Part shown: one piece after another, positions 1 to 5,461 of the stretch
How positions within the stretch are numbered: the stretch's first letter is position 1
Layout: every line of letters starts with the position of its first letter
Assembly (NCBI GenBank): GCA_946575275.1
Contig: CAMNZV010000125.1
Span: 1 to 5,513 of the forward strand
Direction of reading: 5' to 3'
DNA length: 5,513 nucleotides
DNA from: an uncultured Clostridium sp.
GTDB taxonomy: Bacteria > Bacillota > Clostridia > Clostridiales > Clostridiaceae
Position numbers and translations under genes: made by a program
Notes under the pieces: generated by a model
Database searches by the model: none
The model's input: the letters and a program-made list of their open reading frames with translations, nothing else
Told to the model about the DNA's origin: nothing

Positions 1-31
1 AAGTATTATAAATTTTTTGGAGGATTTTTTG

Positions 32-38
32 AAGGTGG
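32..38 (+). promoter_or_regulatory. Ribosome binding site of the Nudix gene
   Basis: AAGGTGG lies 7 bases before ATG 46 and is a good but imperfect match to the Shine-Dalgarno consensus. A second purine motif, GGAGG at 19-23, is too far from ATG 46 (22 bases) to serve it. The Nudix frame is open without a stop from base 1, but no ATG, GTG or TTG occurs in that frame before 46, so 46 is the only start visible in the window. Confidence 0.65.
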
Positions 39-45
39 TGATACT

Positions 46-651
46 ATGGAAGATATAATCAAAAAGTTTAACAATAGAGAACCCTATATTAGTGGACACA
101 GTGAAATGGCAAAAAGTTCGGTAATAGTACCATTAGTTAAAAAGGATAATAAGTTATTTCTTATATTTGAAGTAAGATCTAAAAAACTTAAAAGTCAGCC
201 GGGAGATATTTGTTTTCCAGGAGGAAAAATAGAAGAGGGTGAAGAACCTATAGAAACTGCTTTAAGAGAAACCTATGAAGAGTTAGGTCTTAAAGATTTA
301 AAAGTTGTTACGGAACTAGATTTATTAGTTAAATATAATAATATTATTATTCATAGCTTTCTATGCATAGTCAATAATATAAATGAATTAAAGATAAATG
401 AGGATGAGGTGGAAGAGGTAATTTATGTTTCATTAGAAGATTTATTATTAACAAAGCCAATAGAGGTTGTAAGTAAAATCACTGCAAATAGAGGTGATAA
501 TTTCCCTTATAATCTAATAAATAGTGGTGAAAATTATAATTTTAAGGATGGTTATAATAAATCCTTATTTTACGAAATAGGATCAATAGTAATTTGGGGA
601 ATTACAGGTGAAATTTTATTTAATTTTATAGAAGATATAAAATTTTTATAG
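46..651 (+). CDS. Nudix hydrolase, probable coenzyme A pyrophosphatase (NudL/YeaB-like)
   Basis: A 201-residue cytoplasmic Nudix hydrolase. The Nudix box runs from G60 to L82 and fits G-x5-E-x7-R-E-x-x-E-E-x-G-L, with R74, E75, E78 and E79 as the metal-binding core; T76 sits where a hydrophobic residue is usual. Just before it, residues 44-60 (RS, then K49, G53 and FPGG) fit the extra signature of the CoA pyrophosphatase subfamily (RS-x3-R-x3-G-x3-FPGG) with Lys for Arg. The C-terminal IVIWGIT (181-187) is also typical of that subfamily. Family members cleave CoA or its derivatives to 3',5'-ADP and 4'-phosphopantetheine using Mg2+ or Mn2+. The length is normal. Specificity for CoA, acyl-CoA or oxidised CoA cannot be read from the sequence. 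The next gene is 95 bases away with no strong terminator between, so read-through is possible. Confidence 0.88.
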   Translation: MEDIIKKFNNREPYISGHSEMAKSSVIVPLVKKDNKLFLIFEVRSKKLKSQPGDICFPGGKIEEGEEPIETALRETYEELGLKDLKVVTELDLLVKYNNIIIHSFLCIVNNINELKINEDEVEEVIYVSLEDLLLTKPIEVVSKITANRGDNFPYNLINSGENYNFKDGYNKSLFYEIGSIVIWGITGEILFNFIEDIKFL

Positions 652-683
652 CGTCTATAAAATTTTTATAGCTTCTATAAAAA
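636..683 (+). repeat. 20-bp tandem duplication across the Nudix stop codon, with an AT-rich hairpin
   Basis: Bases 641-660 and 661-680 are two copies of a 20-bp unit differing only at 653 (g) versus 673 (t). The preceding TATAA (636-640) repeats the end of the unit, giving about 2.25 copies. The gene's TAG stop (649-651) is in the first copy. The second copy forms a perfect 9-bp stem (663-671 with 675-683) around a CTT loop, but A residues rather than T follow, so it is not a convincing + strand terminator. The likely origin is slipped-strand duplication. Confidence 0.8.
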
Positions 684-736
684 ATAAGAACTATTTATGA
701 ATTTATAAGTATTGTAATAAGGAGAGTATTTCTTTT

Positions 737-740
737 GAGG
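737..740 (+). promoter_or_regulatory. Ribosome binding site of the GH25 gene
   Basis: GAGG lies 6 bases before ATG 747. A stronger site, TAAGGAGAG (718-726), sits about 20 bases upstream of the ATG and is better spaced for TTG 735, but that frame reads TTG-AGG-TAA and stops at 741-743. The in-frame TAA therefore fixes ATG 747 as the first usable start. Confidence 0.6.
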
Positions 741-746
741 TAAATT

Positions 747-1691
747 ATGCAAAATAAAAATCCTAAAAGTTTGTTTGGTATTGATATTAACGAGTATAGT
801 CAAAATGTGAATTTTAAAACTTTAACAACAAAAATTGATTTCTTATACTTAAGATCTTCAGGTTCTGGAACTGGAAGGTTTAGAGTAGATAAAAAATTCT
901 TGGAATTTGCAAAAAGTTCTAGAGATTATGGAATACCAGTTGGGGCATATCACTACGGTGTACCAGGATATAATTTACAAACAGCAGATAGTCAATGTGA
1001 TGATTTTATCAATATATTACAAGAAGGTTTTGGTAATAGGGACTATGGAGATTTATTTCCAGTACTTGATATTGAAACACCAACAGAAAATAAACTACCT
1101 ACAGCTACTTTGATAAATTGGATTGATAGATTTAGAAAAAGATTTGAAAGAAGAACTAGGAGAAGGTTAATGCTTTATACAGGTATTCATTTTATTGAGA
1201 TGTATAATAATTTTAAAATGCCAAATGGTAGCTTTCCATTAAAAAATATGCCTTTATGGATTGCAATGTATGTAAATATTCCTGGAAACCCTCCATATCC
1301 CATAGATCAGGGTGGATGGACTAGGTGGAGAATGTGGCAATATAGTGAAACTCAAAAAATAGCAGGAGTAGATAATCCAGTTGACGCTAATTGGGGACCA
1401 AACAATATAGAATTGTTAATTCAACCAGATGCAATAAAGGGGTTAAAGGTAGTTGATATTGGAAATAGCATAAGGATAAGTTGGAATAGGGTTGATGATA
1501 TAGATTTACTTGGATATAATTTATTTGCTAATAATTATTGGATAGGCACAGTTAATGAAGATGCTACCCAATTTACAATAAATAAAAATAAATTACCAAT
1601 AGGTTTTAATCAAAATATTACCATATCAATAGAAGCTTTTGATCATGATGGTGAAACGTCAAAAACAAGAACTAAGGCTAATTTAAGGTAA
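747..1691 (+). CDS. GH25 family N-acetylmuramidase (lysozyme) with C-terminal FN3-like domain
   Basis: A 314-residue protein. Residues about 9-225 form a glycoside hydrolase family 25 domain, which cleaves the MurNAc-GlcNAc beta-1,4 bond of peptidoglycan. The family landmarks are in order: GIDIN with D13, GAYHYG (66-71), the catalytic pair in LDIET (D108, E110), LYTG (143-146), PLWIAMY (169-175), WQYSE (197-201) and VDANW with D213. These match the expected active-site acids. Residues about 232-314 look like a fibronectin type III-like beta domain (SIRISWN, GYNLFAN, ISIEAFD). It lacks the choline-binding, SH3 or LysM repeats common in GH25 lysins. There is no signal peptide, so it is a candidate for release by lysis or for a spore or mother-cell role, as with the leaderless clostridial cortex enzyme SleM, or a domesticated phage endolysin. 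No phage genes (holin, tail) are adjacent. An Arg-rich stretch (128-140) is notable. A terminator follows directly, so it is probably the last gene of its transcript. Confidence 0.9.
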   Translation: MQNKNPKSLFGIDINEYSQNVNFKTLTTKIDFLYLRSSGSGTGRFRVDKKFLEFAKSSRDYGIPVGAYHYGVPGYNLQTADSQCDDFINILQEGFGNRDYGDLFPVLDIETPTENKLPTATLINWIDRFRKRFERRTRRRLMLYTGIHFIEMYNNFKMPNGSFPLKNMPLWIAMYVNIPGNPPYPIDQGGWTRWRMWQYSETQKIAGVDNPVDANWGPNNIELLIQPDAIKGLKVVDIGNSIRISWNRVDDIDLLGYNLFANNYWIGTVNEDATQFTINKNKLPIGFNQNITISIEAFDHDGETSKTRTKANLR

Positions 1692-1702
1692 TAAGAAATA
1701 TG

Positions 1703-1739
1703 AGGCTTTTCAAAAAAAATTGAAAAGTCTTTATTTTTT
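1703..1739 (+). terminator. Intrinsic terminator after the GH25 gene
   Basis: An 11-bp stem (1703-1713 with 1720-1730, including one G-T pair at 1705/1728) encloses a loop of six A, followed by the T-rich tract 1730-1739. It begins 11 bases after the GH25 stop and is the clearest terminator in the window. Confidence 0.9.
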
Positions 1740-1767
1740 GACTAAGTATATAATAATGTAGTATTAT
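1738..1767 (+). promoter_or_regulatory. Promoter of the trmL-degV unit (sigma-A type)
   Basis: A -35 box TTGACT (1738-1743, 5 of 6 matches) is followed 18 bp later by a -10 box TATTAT (1762-1767, 5 of 6). Transcription would start near 1774, leaving a leader of about 30 bases before TTG 1803. The -35 box uses the last T residues of the upstream terminator. Confidence 0.7.
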
Positions 1768-1789
1768 GCTTAATATATATTATTAAATT

Positions 1790-1794
1790 GGAGG
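1790..1794 (+). promoter_or_regulatory. Ribosome binding site that sets the TTG start of trmL
   Basis: GGAGG ends 8 bases before TTG 1803. The alternative in-frame TTG at 1788 overlaps this site and has no Shine-Dalgarno sequence of its own, so it is rejected. Confidence 0.85.
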
Positions 1795-1802
1795 TTTTAA
1801 TT

Positions 1803-2264
1803 TTGAATTTTAATATAGTTATGTATCAGCCGGAGATACCACAAAATACAGGTAATATTGCAAGAACCTGTGTTTTGACAGATTGCAAATTACATTTAAT
1901 TAAACCTTTAGGTTTTGATTTAGATGAAAAACATTTAAAAAGAGCAGGATTAGATTATTGGCAATATTTACAGCTTGAGGTTCATGAAAGTTACGAAGAC
2001 TTTTTAAAGAAATATGGTCAAAATAAAATATATTTAGCATCCACTCATGGAACAAATACTTATGATGAAACAGAATTCAACAAGGGAGACTTTATTATGT
2101 TTGGAAAAGAATCATCTGGTGTTCCTGAAAATGTTCATAACAATTGTATAAACATAAGAGTTCCAATGATAAAAAGTAGTACAAGAAGCTTAAATTTATC
2201 AAATACAGTTGCTATTATTGCTTATGAAGGATTAAGACAAATAGGTTTTCCAAGTATGAAATAA
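1803..2264 (+). CDS. trmL: tRNA (cytidine(34)-2'-O)-methyltransferase TrmL (SPOUT family)
   Basis: A 153-residue SPOUT methyltransferase, which uses S-adenosylmethionine to 2'-O-methylate the wobble base (C34 or cmnm5U34) of tRNA-Leu isoacceptors. The hallmarks are QPEIPQNTGNIARTC (9-23, with the SpoU-type N15 and R21), RAGLDYW (47-53), FGKESSGVP (100-108) and the knot segment PM then RSLNLSNTVAI (121-122, 128-138), closing with YEGLRQ (141-146). Motifs 2 and 3 form the trefoil knot that binds SAM in a homodimer. It has no extra RNA-binding domain and is close to the E. coli enzyme's length (about 157). I chose TTG 1803 because it is 8 bases after GGAGG and gives the usual N-terminus, only a few residues before the YQPEIPQNTGN motif. 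The stop overlaps the ribosome binding site of the next gene, 12 bases away, so the two are cotranscribed and perhaps translationally coupled. The family is also annotated CspR or YibK. Confidence 0.95.
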   Translation: MNFNIVMYQPEIPQNTGNIARTCVLTDCKLHLIKPLGFDLDEKHLKRAGLDYWQYLQLEVHESYEDFLKKYGQNKIYLASTHGTNTYDETEFNKGDFIMFGKESSGVPENVHNNCINIRVPMIKSSTRSLNLSNTVAIIAYEGLRQIGFPSMK

Positions 2265-2276
2265 AGGAGAATAAAC

Positions 2277-3116
2277 ATGGAAAAAATTAAAATTATTACA
2301 GATAGTTCAGCTGATTTACCTAAAGAAATTCTAGATAGGTTAAATGTATCAGTATTACCACTATTAATTAATTTTGGTGAGGAAAGTTATTTAGATGGTA
2401 TTGAAATAACTTTAGATAAATTATTCGAAAAAATTGATGGTGGGGAAGTTTTTCCAAATACTGCACAGGTAACTCCTATTAGATTTGAAGAAGCTTATAG
2501 GCAATATTTAAATGATGGATATAAAATAATTTCTATTCATCTATCATCAAATATGAGTGGAACATATCAATCAGCTTGTTTAGCAAAAAATAATATTGGT
2601 AGTGAGGATATTTATATTATAGATTCACAAACTGTAACTTCTGGACTAGCACTTCTTGTTTACAGGGCAGCTAAGCTTCGGGATGAAGGTAAAGATATTG
2701 AATATATATTAAATGAAGTTGAAGAGAGAAAAAATCATATAAAGTCATCCCTTTCTTTTGACTCTTTAGATAATTTGGTCAAAGGAGGCAGGATATCTAA
2801 AACTGTTGGAGTAGTTACAGGAATGCTTGGAATTAAGCTTATTTTAGAAGTTAAAGATGGTATAATGGCAGTGAAAGATAAAGTTCGTGGTGGGAAAAAA
2901 GCTGCAAAAAAAATAATTGATGATATAGAAGCCTTTGGAATTGAAGAAGGGATGCCAGTGTTATTAATAAATGTAGATATGGATGAAGTGAACAAGCCTA
3001 TAAAAGATTATCTAATTGAAAACAATATTGAATTTATTAATACTAAGGTTGGATGTACAGTTGGCATACATTCTGGAAACCATGCAACAGGAGTATTCTT
3101 TTTTTCAAAAAAGTAA
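2277..3116 (+). CDS. DegV family fatty-acid-binding protein (FakB-like)
   Basis: A 279-residue cytoplasmic DegV/EDD-fold protein. Family marks are ITDSSADLP (7-15), LDG (39-41), TAQVTP (62-67), LSSNMSGTYQSA (89-100), DSQTVTSG (116-123), SLDNLVKGGRIS (163-174) and a C-terminal GCTVGIHSG (259-267). In characterised members (FakB) the protein holds a fatty acid in its cavity and presents the carboxylate to the kinase FakA, making acyl-phosphate for phospholipid synthesis; the SGT serine, the GGRIS arginine (R172) and the C-terminal histidine (H265) line the carboxylate site, and all three appear present here. The usual HxGPG-type motif reads HSGNHATG (265-272), a local departure. No fakA is visible nearby. 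AAGGAGA at 2264-2270 lies 6 bases before the ATG. Which fatty acid it binds cannot be told; Firmicutes usually carry several paralogues. Confidence 0.92.
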   Translation: MEKIKIITDSSADLPKEILDRLNVSVLPLLINFGEESYLDGIEITLDKLFEKIDGGEVFPNTAQVTPIRFEEAYRQYLNDGYKIISIHLSSNMSGTYQSACLAKNNIGSEDIYIIDSQTVTSGLALLVYRAAKLRDEGKDIEYILNEVEERKNHIKSSLSFDSLDNLVKGGRISKTVGVVTGMLGIKLILEVKDGIMAVKDKVRGGKKAAKKIIDDIEAFGIEEGMPVLLINVDMDEVNKPIKDYLIENNIEFINTKVGCTVGIHSGNHATGVFFFSKK

Positions 3117-3123
3117 AAGCTTA

Positions 3124-3157
3124 AATTAAGGGCAATATTTATTTATTGCCCTTAATT
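3124..3157 (+). terminator. Probable terminator hairpin after degV
   Basis: A perfect 14-bp inverted repeat (3124-3137 with 3144-3157, GGGCAA/TTGCCC core) with a 6-base TTTATT loop begins 7 bases after the DegV stop. The following bases are T-rich but broken by A and G, so the T tract is poor. It separates trmL-degV from the glycolytic operon and might act partly on read-through. Confidence 0.75.
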
Positions 3158-3264
3158 ATTAAGGTTTATTTGATTTTAAATGAATATTTATCATTTTTTT
3201 TGTTAAAGATAGAAGAGTAATATATATTTTTAGAAAATAAATGAAAAAAAAACTCATAAATGCT

Positions 3265-3292
3265 TTTAAAATTTATTAAACTGTTCTATAAT
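3265..3292 (+). promoter_or_regulatory. Promoter of the cggR-gap operon
   Basis: A perfect -10 box TATAAT (3287-3292) has a weak -35, TTTAAA (3265-3270), at 16 bp. The start would be near 3298, immediately before the CggR operator, leaving a leader of about 55 bases. This placement rules out a cggR start at the in-frame ATG 3260. Confidence 0.75.
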
Positions 3293-3300
3293 AGTACATG

Positions 3301-3336
3301 TGGGACGTTACTAAAAAATATGGGACAAAAATTGCC
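3301..3336 (+). promoter_or_regulatory. CggR operator, two direct repeats 20 bp apart
   Basis: TGGGAC occurs at 3301-3306 and again at 3321-3326, exactly 20 bp apart. The B. subtilis CggR operator is a tandem of CGGGAC-N6-TGTC-N4, also with a 20-bp period. The second half of each unit is weaker here: AAAA (3313-3316) in the first and TGCC (3333-3336) in the second, where TGTC is expected. It lies just downstream of the promoter and upstream of cggR, as in Bacillus, so bound CggR would block early elongation. That it is CggR's site is inferred from pattern, period and position. Confidence 0.8.
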
Positions 3337-3337
3337 C

Positions 3338-3344
3338 AAAGGAG
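3338..3344 (+). promoter_or_regulatory. Ribosome binding site that sets the TTG start of cggR
   Basis: AAAGGAG ends 8 bases before TTG 3353 and directly follows the operator (one base between). It fixes the start at a TTG rather than at ATG 3260, which would lie upstream of the promoter. Confidence 0.85.
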
Positions 3345-3352
3345 TGTTTAAG

Positions 3353-4387
3353 TTGCAGGAAATATTAAAATTAGAGATGAAGATAGTTCCTGAACTTGTA
3401 GAAGTACTCGACAAAAGGTATAATATTCTAAGAACTATTTATTACAAGCAACCTATTGGAAGACGAATTTTAGCAAATGACTTAGGTCTTGGAGAAAGAA
3501 TAGTAAGAACAGAAATTAACTTTTTAAAAAACCAAGGGCTTATAGAAATTAATACACCAGGTATGTCTGTAACAAGTAATGGTGAAATTATAGTAAATAA
3601 GCTTAAAGATTTTATTCGTGAAATAAAAGGATTATCAGAACTAGAACAACAGGTAAAAGAATACTTGAATTTAGAAAAAGTAATAATAGTTCCTGGAGAT
3701 TCTGATGAAAATCCCACAGTGCTAAAAGATATTGGTAAAGCTTGTGCTAATTATTTAAAGGAAATTATAAAGGATAAGTACACTATTGCATTAACTGGTG
3801 GAAGCACTTTAAAAGAAGTAGTTGAGGCTTTTCCAAATAGTAATAGCTTTCAAAATATTTTAGTTGTACCTGCAAGAGGTGGAATGGGCAAAAAGGTTGA
3901 AACTCAAGCTAATACTTTAGCTGCATCCTTTGCAAAAAAACTAAAGGGTACATATAAAATGCTTCATATTCCTGAAAATTTATCTTTAGAAGTATTGGAT
4001 ACTTTATTAAAGGAAAGGGAAATAAAACAAATAGTAGATTGCATTAGAAATGCTGATATACTTATTTATGGAGTTGGAAATGCTATTAAAATGGCTAAAA
4101 AAAGAGGAGCAGAAACAGAAGAAATTGACTATCTACAAGAATTAGGAGCTGTAGGTGAAGCTTTTGGATGTTATTTTGACAAAAATTCAAAGGTAGTTTC
4201 CCAGACAACGGCTATAGGTATCAATGTAAATGAGGCAAGAAAAATTAAAACTCATATTGCAGTGGTTGGAGGACATAGTAAAGCACAGTCAGTTTTATCT
4301 ACTCAACGTAATAATGAAAATGGCATCTTAGTTACCGATGAAGGTATTGGAAGAGAAATAGTAAGAATTTTTCAAGATGCTAATTAA
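3353..4387 (+). CDS. cggR: CggR, central glycolytic genes regulator (SorC/DeoR-type repressor)
   Basis: A 344-residue repressor (B. subtilis CggR is about 340). A winged-helix DNA-binding domain covers about residues 20-78 (KRYNIL, QPIGRR, then LGLGERIVRTEINFLKNQGLIE). The effector domain, about 95-340, is a SorC-type sugar-binding fold with TGGST (148-152), VPARGG with R175, Q185 in VETQANT, AVGEAFG with E269, and GGHSKA with K310. As I recall the B. subtilis structure, R175, Q185, E269 and K310 contact fructose-1,6-bisphosphate and all four keep their positions; its R250 appears as K250 here. CggR represses the operon of lower glycolysis and is released by fructose-1,6-bisphosphate. The TTG start 8 bases after AAAGGAG gives an N-terminus that aligns with the Bacillus protein. 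The operator lies just upstream and gap 57 bases downstream, which together identify the gene and predict autoregulation. Confidence 0.95.
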   Translation: MQEILKLEMKIVPELVEVLDKRYNILRTIYYKQPIGRRILANDLGLGERIVRTEINFLKNQGLIEINTPGMSVTSNGEIIVNKLKDFIREIKGLSELEQQVKEYLNLEKVIIVPGDSDENPTVLKDIGKACANYLKEIIKDKYTIALTGGSTLKEVVEAFPNSNSFQNILVVPARGGMGKKVETQANTLAASFAKKLKGTYKMLHIPENLSLEVLDTLLKEREIKQIVDCIRNADILIYGVGNAIKMAKKRGAETEEIDYLQELGAVGEAFGCYFDKNSKVVSQTTAIGINVNEARKIKTHIAVVGGHSKAQSVLSTQRNNENGILVTDEGIGREIVRIFQDAN

Positions 4388-4392
4388 ATATG

Positions 4393-4414
4393 TTATAAAA
4401 AATAATTTTTATAA
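4393..4414 (+). other. AT-only stem-loop between cggR and gap
   Basis: A perfect 9-bp stem (4393-4401 with 4406-4414) with an ATAA loop starts 5 bases after the cggR stop and ends 17 bases before the gap ribosome binding site. All pairs are A-T and a mixed A/T run follows, so termination should be weak. In B. subtilis the cggR-gapA transcript is cleaved near the end of cggR and a stem-loop stabilises the gapA part; this element has the right position for such a role. That role is inferred. Confidence 0.45.
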
Positions 4415-4430
4415 ATAATTTTGTTTTATT

Positions 4431-4436
4431 AGGAGG
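4431..4436 (+). promoter_or_regulatory. Strong ribosome binding site of gap
   Basis: AGGAGG, a full Shine-Dalgarno match, lies 8 bases before ATG 4445. With the ATG start it is the strongest initiation region in the window, in contrast to the TTG start of cggR, and fits far higher GAPDH output from a shared transcript. Confidence 0.85.
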
Positions 4437-4444
4437 AATTTTTA

Positions 4445-5461
4445 ATGTCAAATGTAAAAGTAGCAATTAATGGTTTTGGACGTATTGGACGTCTTGCATT
4501 CAGACAAATGTTCGGAGCAGAAGGATATGATGTAGTTGCAATAAACGACTTAACAGATCCTAAAATGCTAGCTCACTTATTAAAATATGATTCATCTCAA
4601 GGTAGATATGATGGAACAGTAGAAGTAAAAGAAAATGCTATAGTTGTTAATGGAAAAGAAATTAAGATCTATGCTGAAGCTAACGCTGCTAACTTACCAT
4701 GGGGAGAAATTGGAGTAGATGTTGTACTTGAATGTACAGGATTCTATGTATCAAAAGCAAAATCTCAAGCTCATATTGATGCAGGTGCTAAGAAAGTTGT
4801 TATTTCAGCTCCAGCTGGTAATGACCTTCCAACAGTTGTATTTAACGTAAACCAAGATATATTAACATCTGATGATCACATAATCTCAGCTGCATCTTGT
4901 ACAACTAACTGTTTAGCTCCAATGGCTAAAGCACTTAATGACTATGCTAAAATTCAATCAGGAATCATGACTACAGTTCATGCTTATACTGGAGACCAAA
5001 TGGTATTAGACGGACCACACAGAGGAGGAGATTTCAGACGTGCTAGAGCAGCTGCTGCAAATATCGTTCCAAACTCAACTGGTGCTGCTAAAGCTATCGG
5101 ATTAGTTATCCCAGAATTAAACGGAAAATTAATTGGTTCTGCACAAAGAGTTCCAGTTCCAACTGGTTCAACAACTATATTAGTTGCTGTAGTTAAAGGA
5201 AAAGACGTATCAGTAGAAGGAATCAATGCTGCTATGAAGGCTGCTTCAAATGAATCTTTTGGATACACTGAAGAACAATTAGTATCTTCTGATATCGTAG
5301 GAATTAAGTTTGGATCATTATTTGATGCAACTCAAACTATGGTTACAAAAATTGATGAAGAAACTTTCCAAGTTCAAGTTGTTTCATGGTATGATAATGA
5401 AAATTCATACACTAGCCAAATGGTTAGAACAATTAAATACTTCACTAACTTCTTAAAGTAA
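4445..5461 (+). CDS. gap: Glyceraldehyde-3-phosphate dehydrogenase, type I, NAD-dependent
   Basis: A 338-residue phosphorylating GAPDH, full length for the tetrameric class I enzyme. It converts glyceraldehyde-3-phosphate, phosphate and NAD+ to 1,3-bisphosphoglycerate and NADH in the cytoplasm. The Rossmann motif INGFGRIGR (8-16) is followed by INDL (33-36), whose D35 binds the adenosine ribose and favours NAD over NADP. The active site [12 protein letters not shown] (148-159) holds nucleophile C152, activated by H179 in TTVHAYT. The S-loop and phosphate sites include [20 protein letters not shown] (198-217) and AQRVPVPTG (233-241), and the C-terminal signature is WYDNENSY. Codons are richer in C-ending forms (AAC, GAC, TTC, ATC) than the neighbours, as expected for a highly expressed gene. 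It is the glycolytic (GapA-type) enzyme rather than a GapB, judged by the cggR linkage and D35. In related genomes pgk, tpiA, gpmI and eno often follow; they would lie beyond the window. Confidence 0.98.
   Translation: MSNVKVAINGFGRIGRLAFRQMFGAEGYDVVAINDLTDPKMLAHLLKYDSSQGRYDGTVEVKENAIVVNGKEIKIYAEANAANLPWGEIGVDVVLECTGFYVSKAKSQAHIDAGAKKVVISAPAGNDLPTVVFNVNQDILTSDDHIISAASCTTNCLAPMAKALNDYAKIQSGIMTTVHAYTGDQMVLDGPHRGGDFRRARAAAANIVPNSTGAAKAIGLVIPELNGKLIGSAQRVPVPTGSTTILVAVVKGKDVSVEGINAAMKAASNESFGYTEEQLVSSDIVGIKFGSLFDATQTMVTKIDEETFQVQVVSWYDNENSYTSQMVRTIKYFTNFLK

Noticed and set aside
663..683. Terminator after the Nudix gene
   Set aside because: The 9-bp stem is almost wholly A-T and is followed by A residues, not a T tract, so it is treated as a by-product of the tandem repeat.
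907..1113. A 68-codon frame inside the GH25 gene
   Set aside because: It overlaps the catalytic domain coding sequence in another frame and shows no recognisable protein features.
1788..1802. A five-residue extension of TrmL from TTG 1788
   Set aside because: This TTG overlaps the GGAGG that serves TTG 1803 and has no Shine-Dalgarno sequence of its own.
2735..2995. Antisense open frame within degV
   Set aside because: It is low-complexity Ser/Ile/Pro-rich shadow of the real gene with no family motif or ribosome binding site. The similar antisense frames at 3442-3717 and 4984-5268 are rejected for the same reason.
3200..3228. A second promoter upstream of cggR (TTGTTA, 17 bp, TATATT)
   Set aside because: Matches of this quality are expected by chance in such AT-rich sequence, and the TATAAT at 3287 next to the operator is far better supported.
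3158..3263. A riboswitch or small RNA in the spacer before the cggR promoter
   Set aside because: The stretch is AT-rich with no conserved riboswitch-like core and no stable stem beyond the degV terminator.
3260..3352. A 31-residue N-terminal extension of CggR from ATG 3260
   Set aside because: It would place the start upstream of the TATAAT box and run through the operator. There is no ribosome binding site before 3260, and TTG 3353 has one and matches the known N-terminus.
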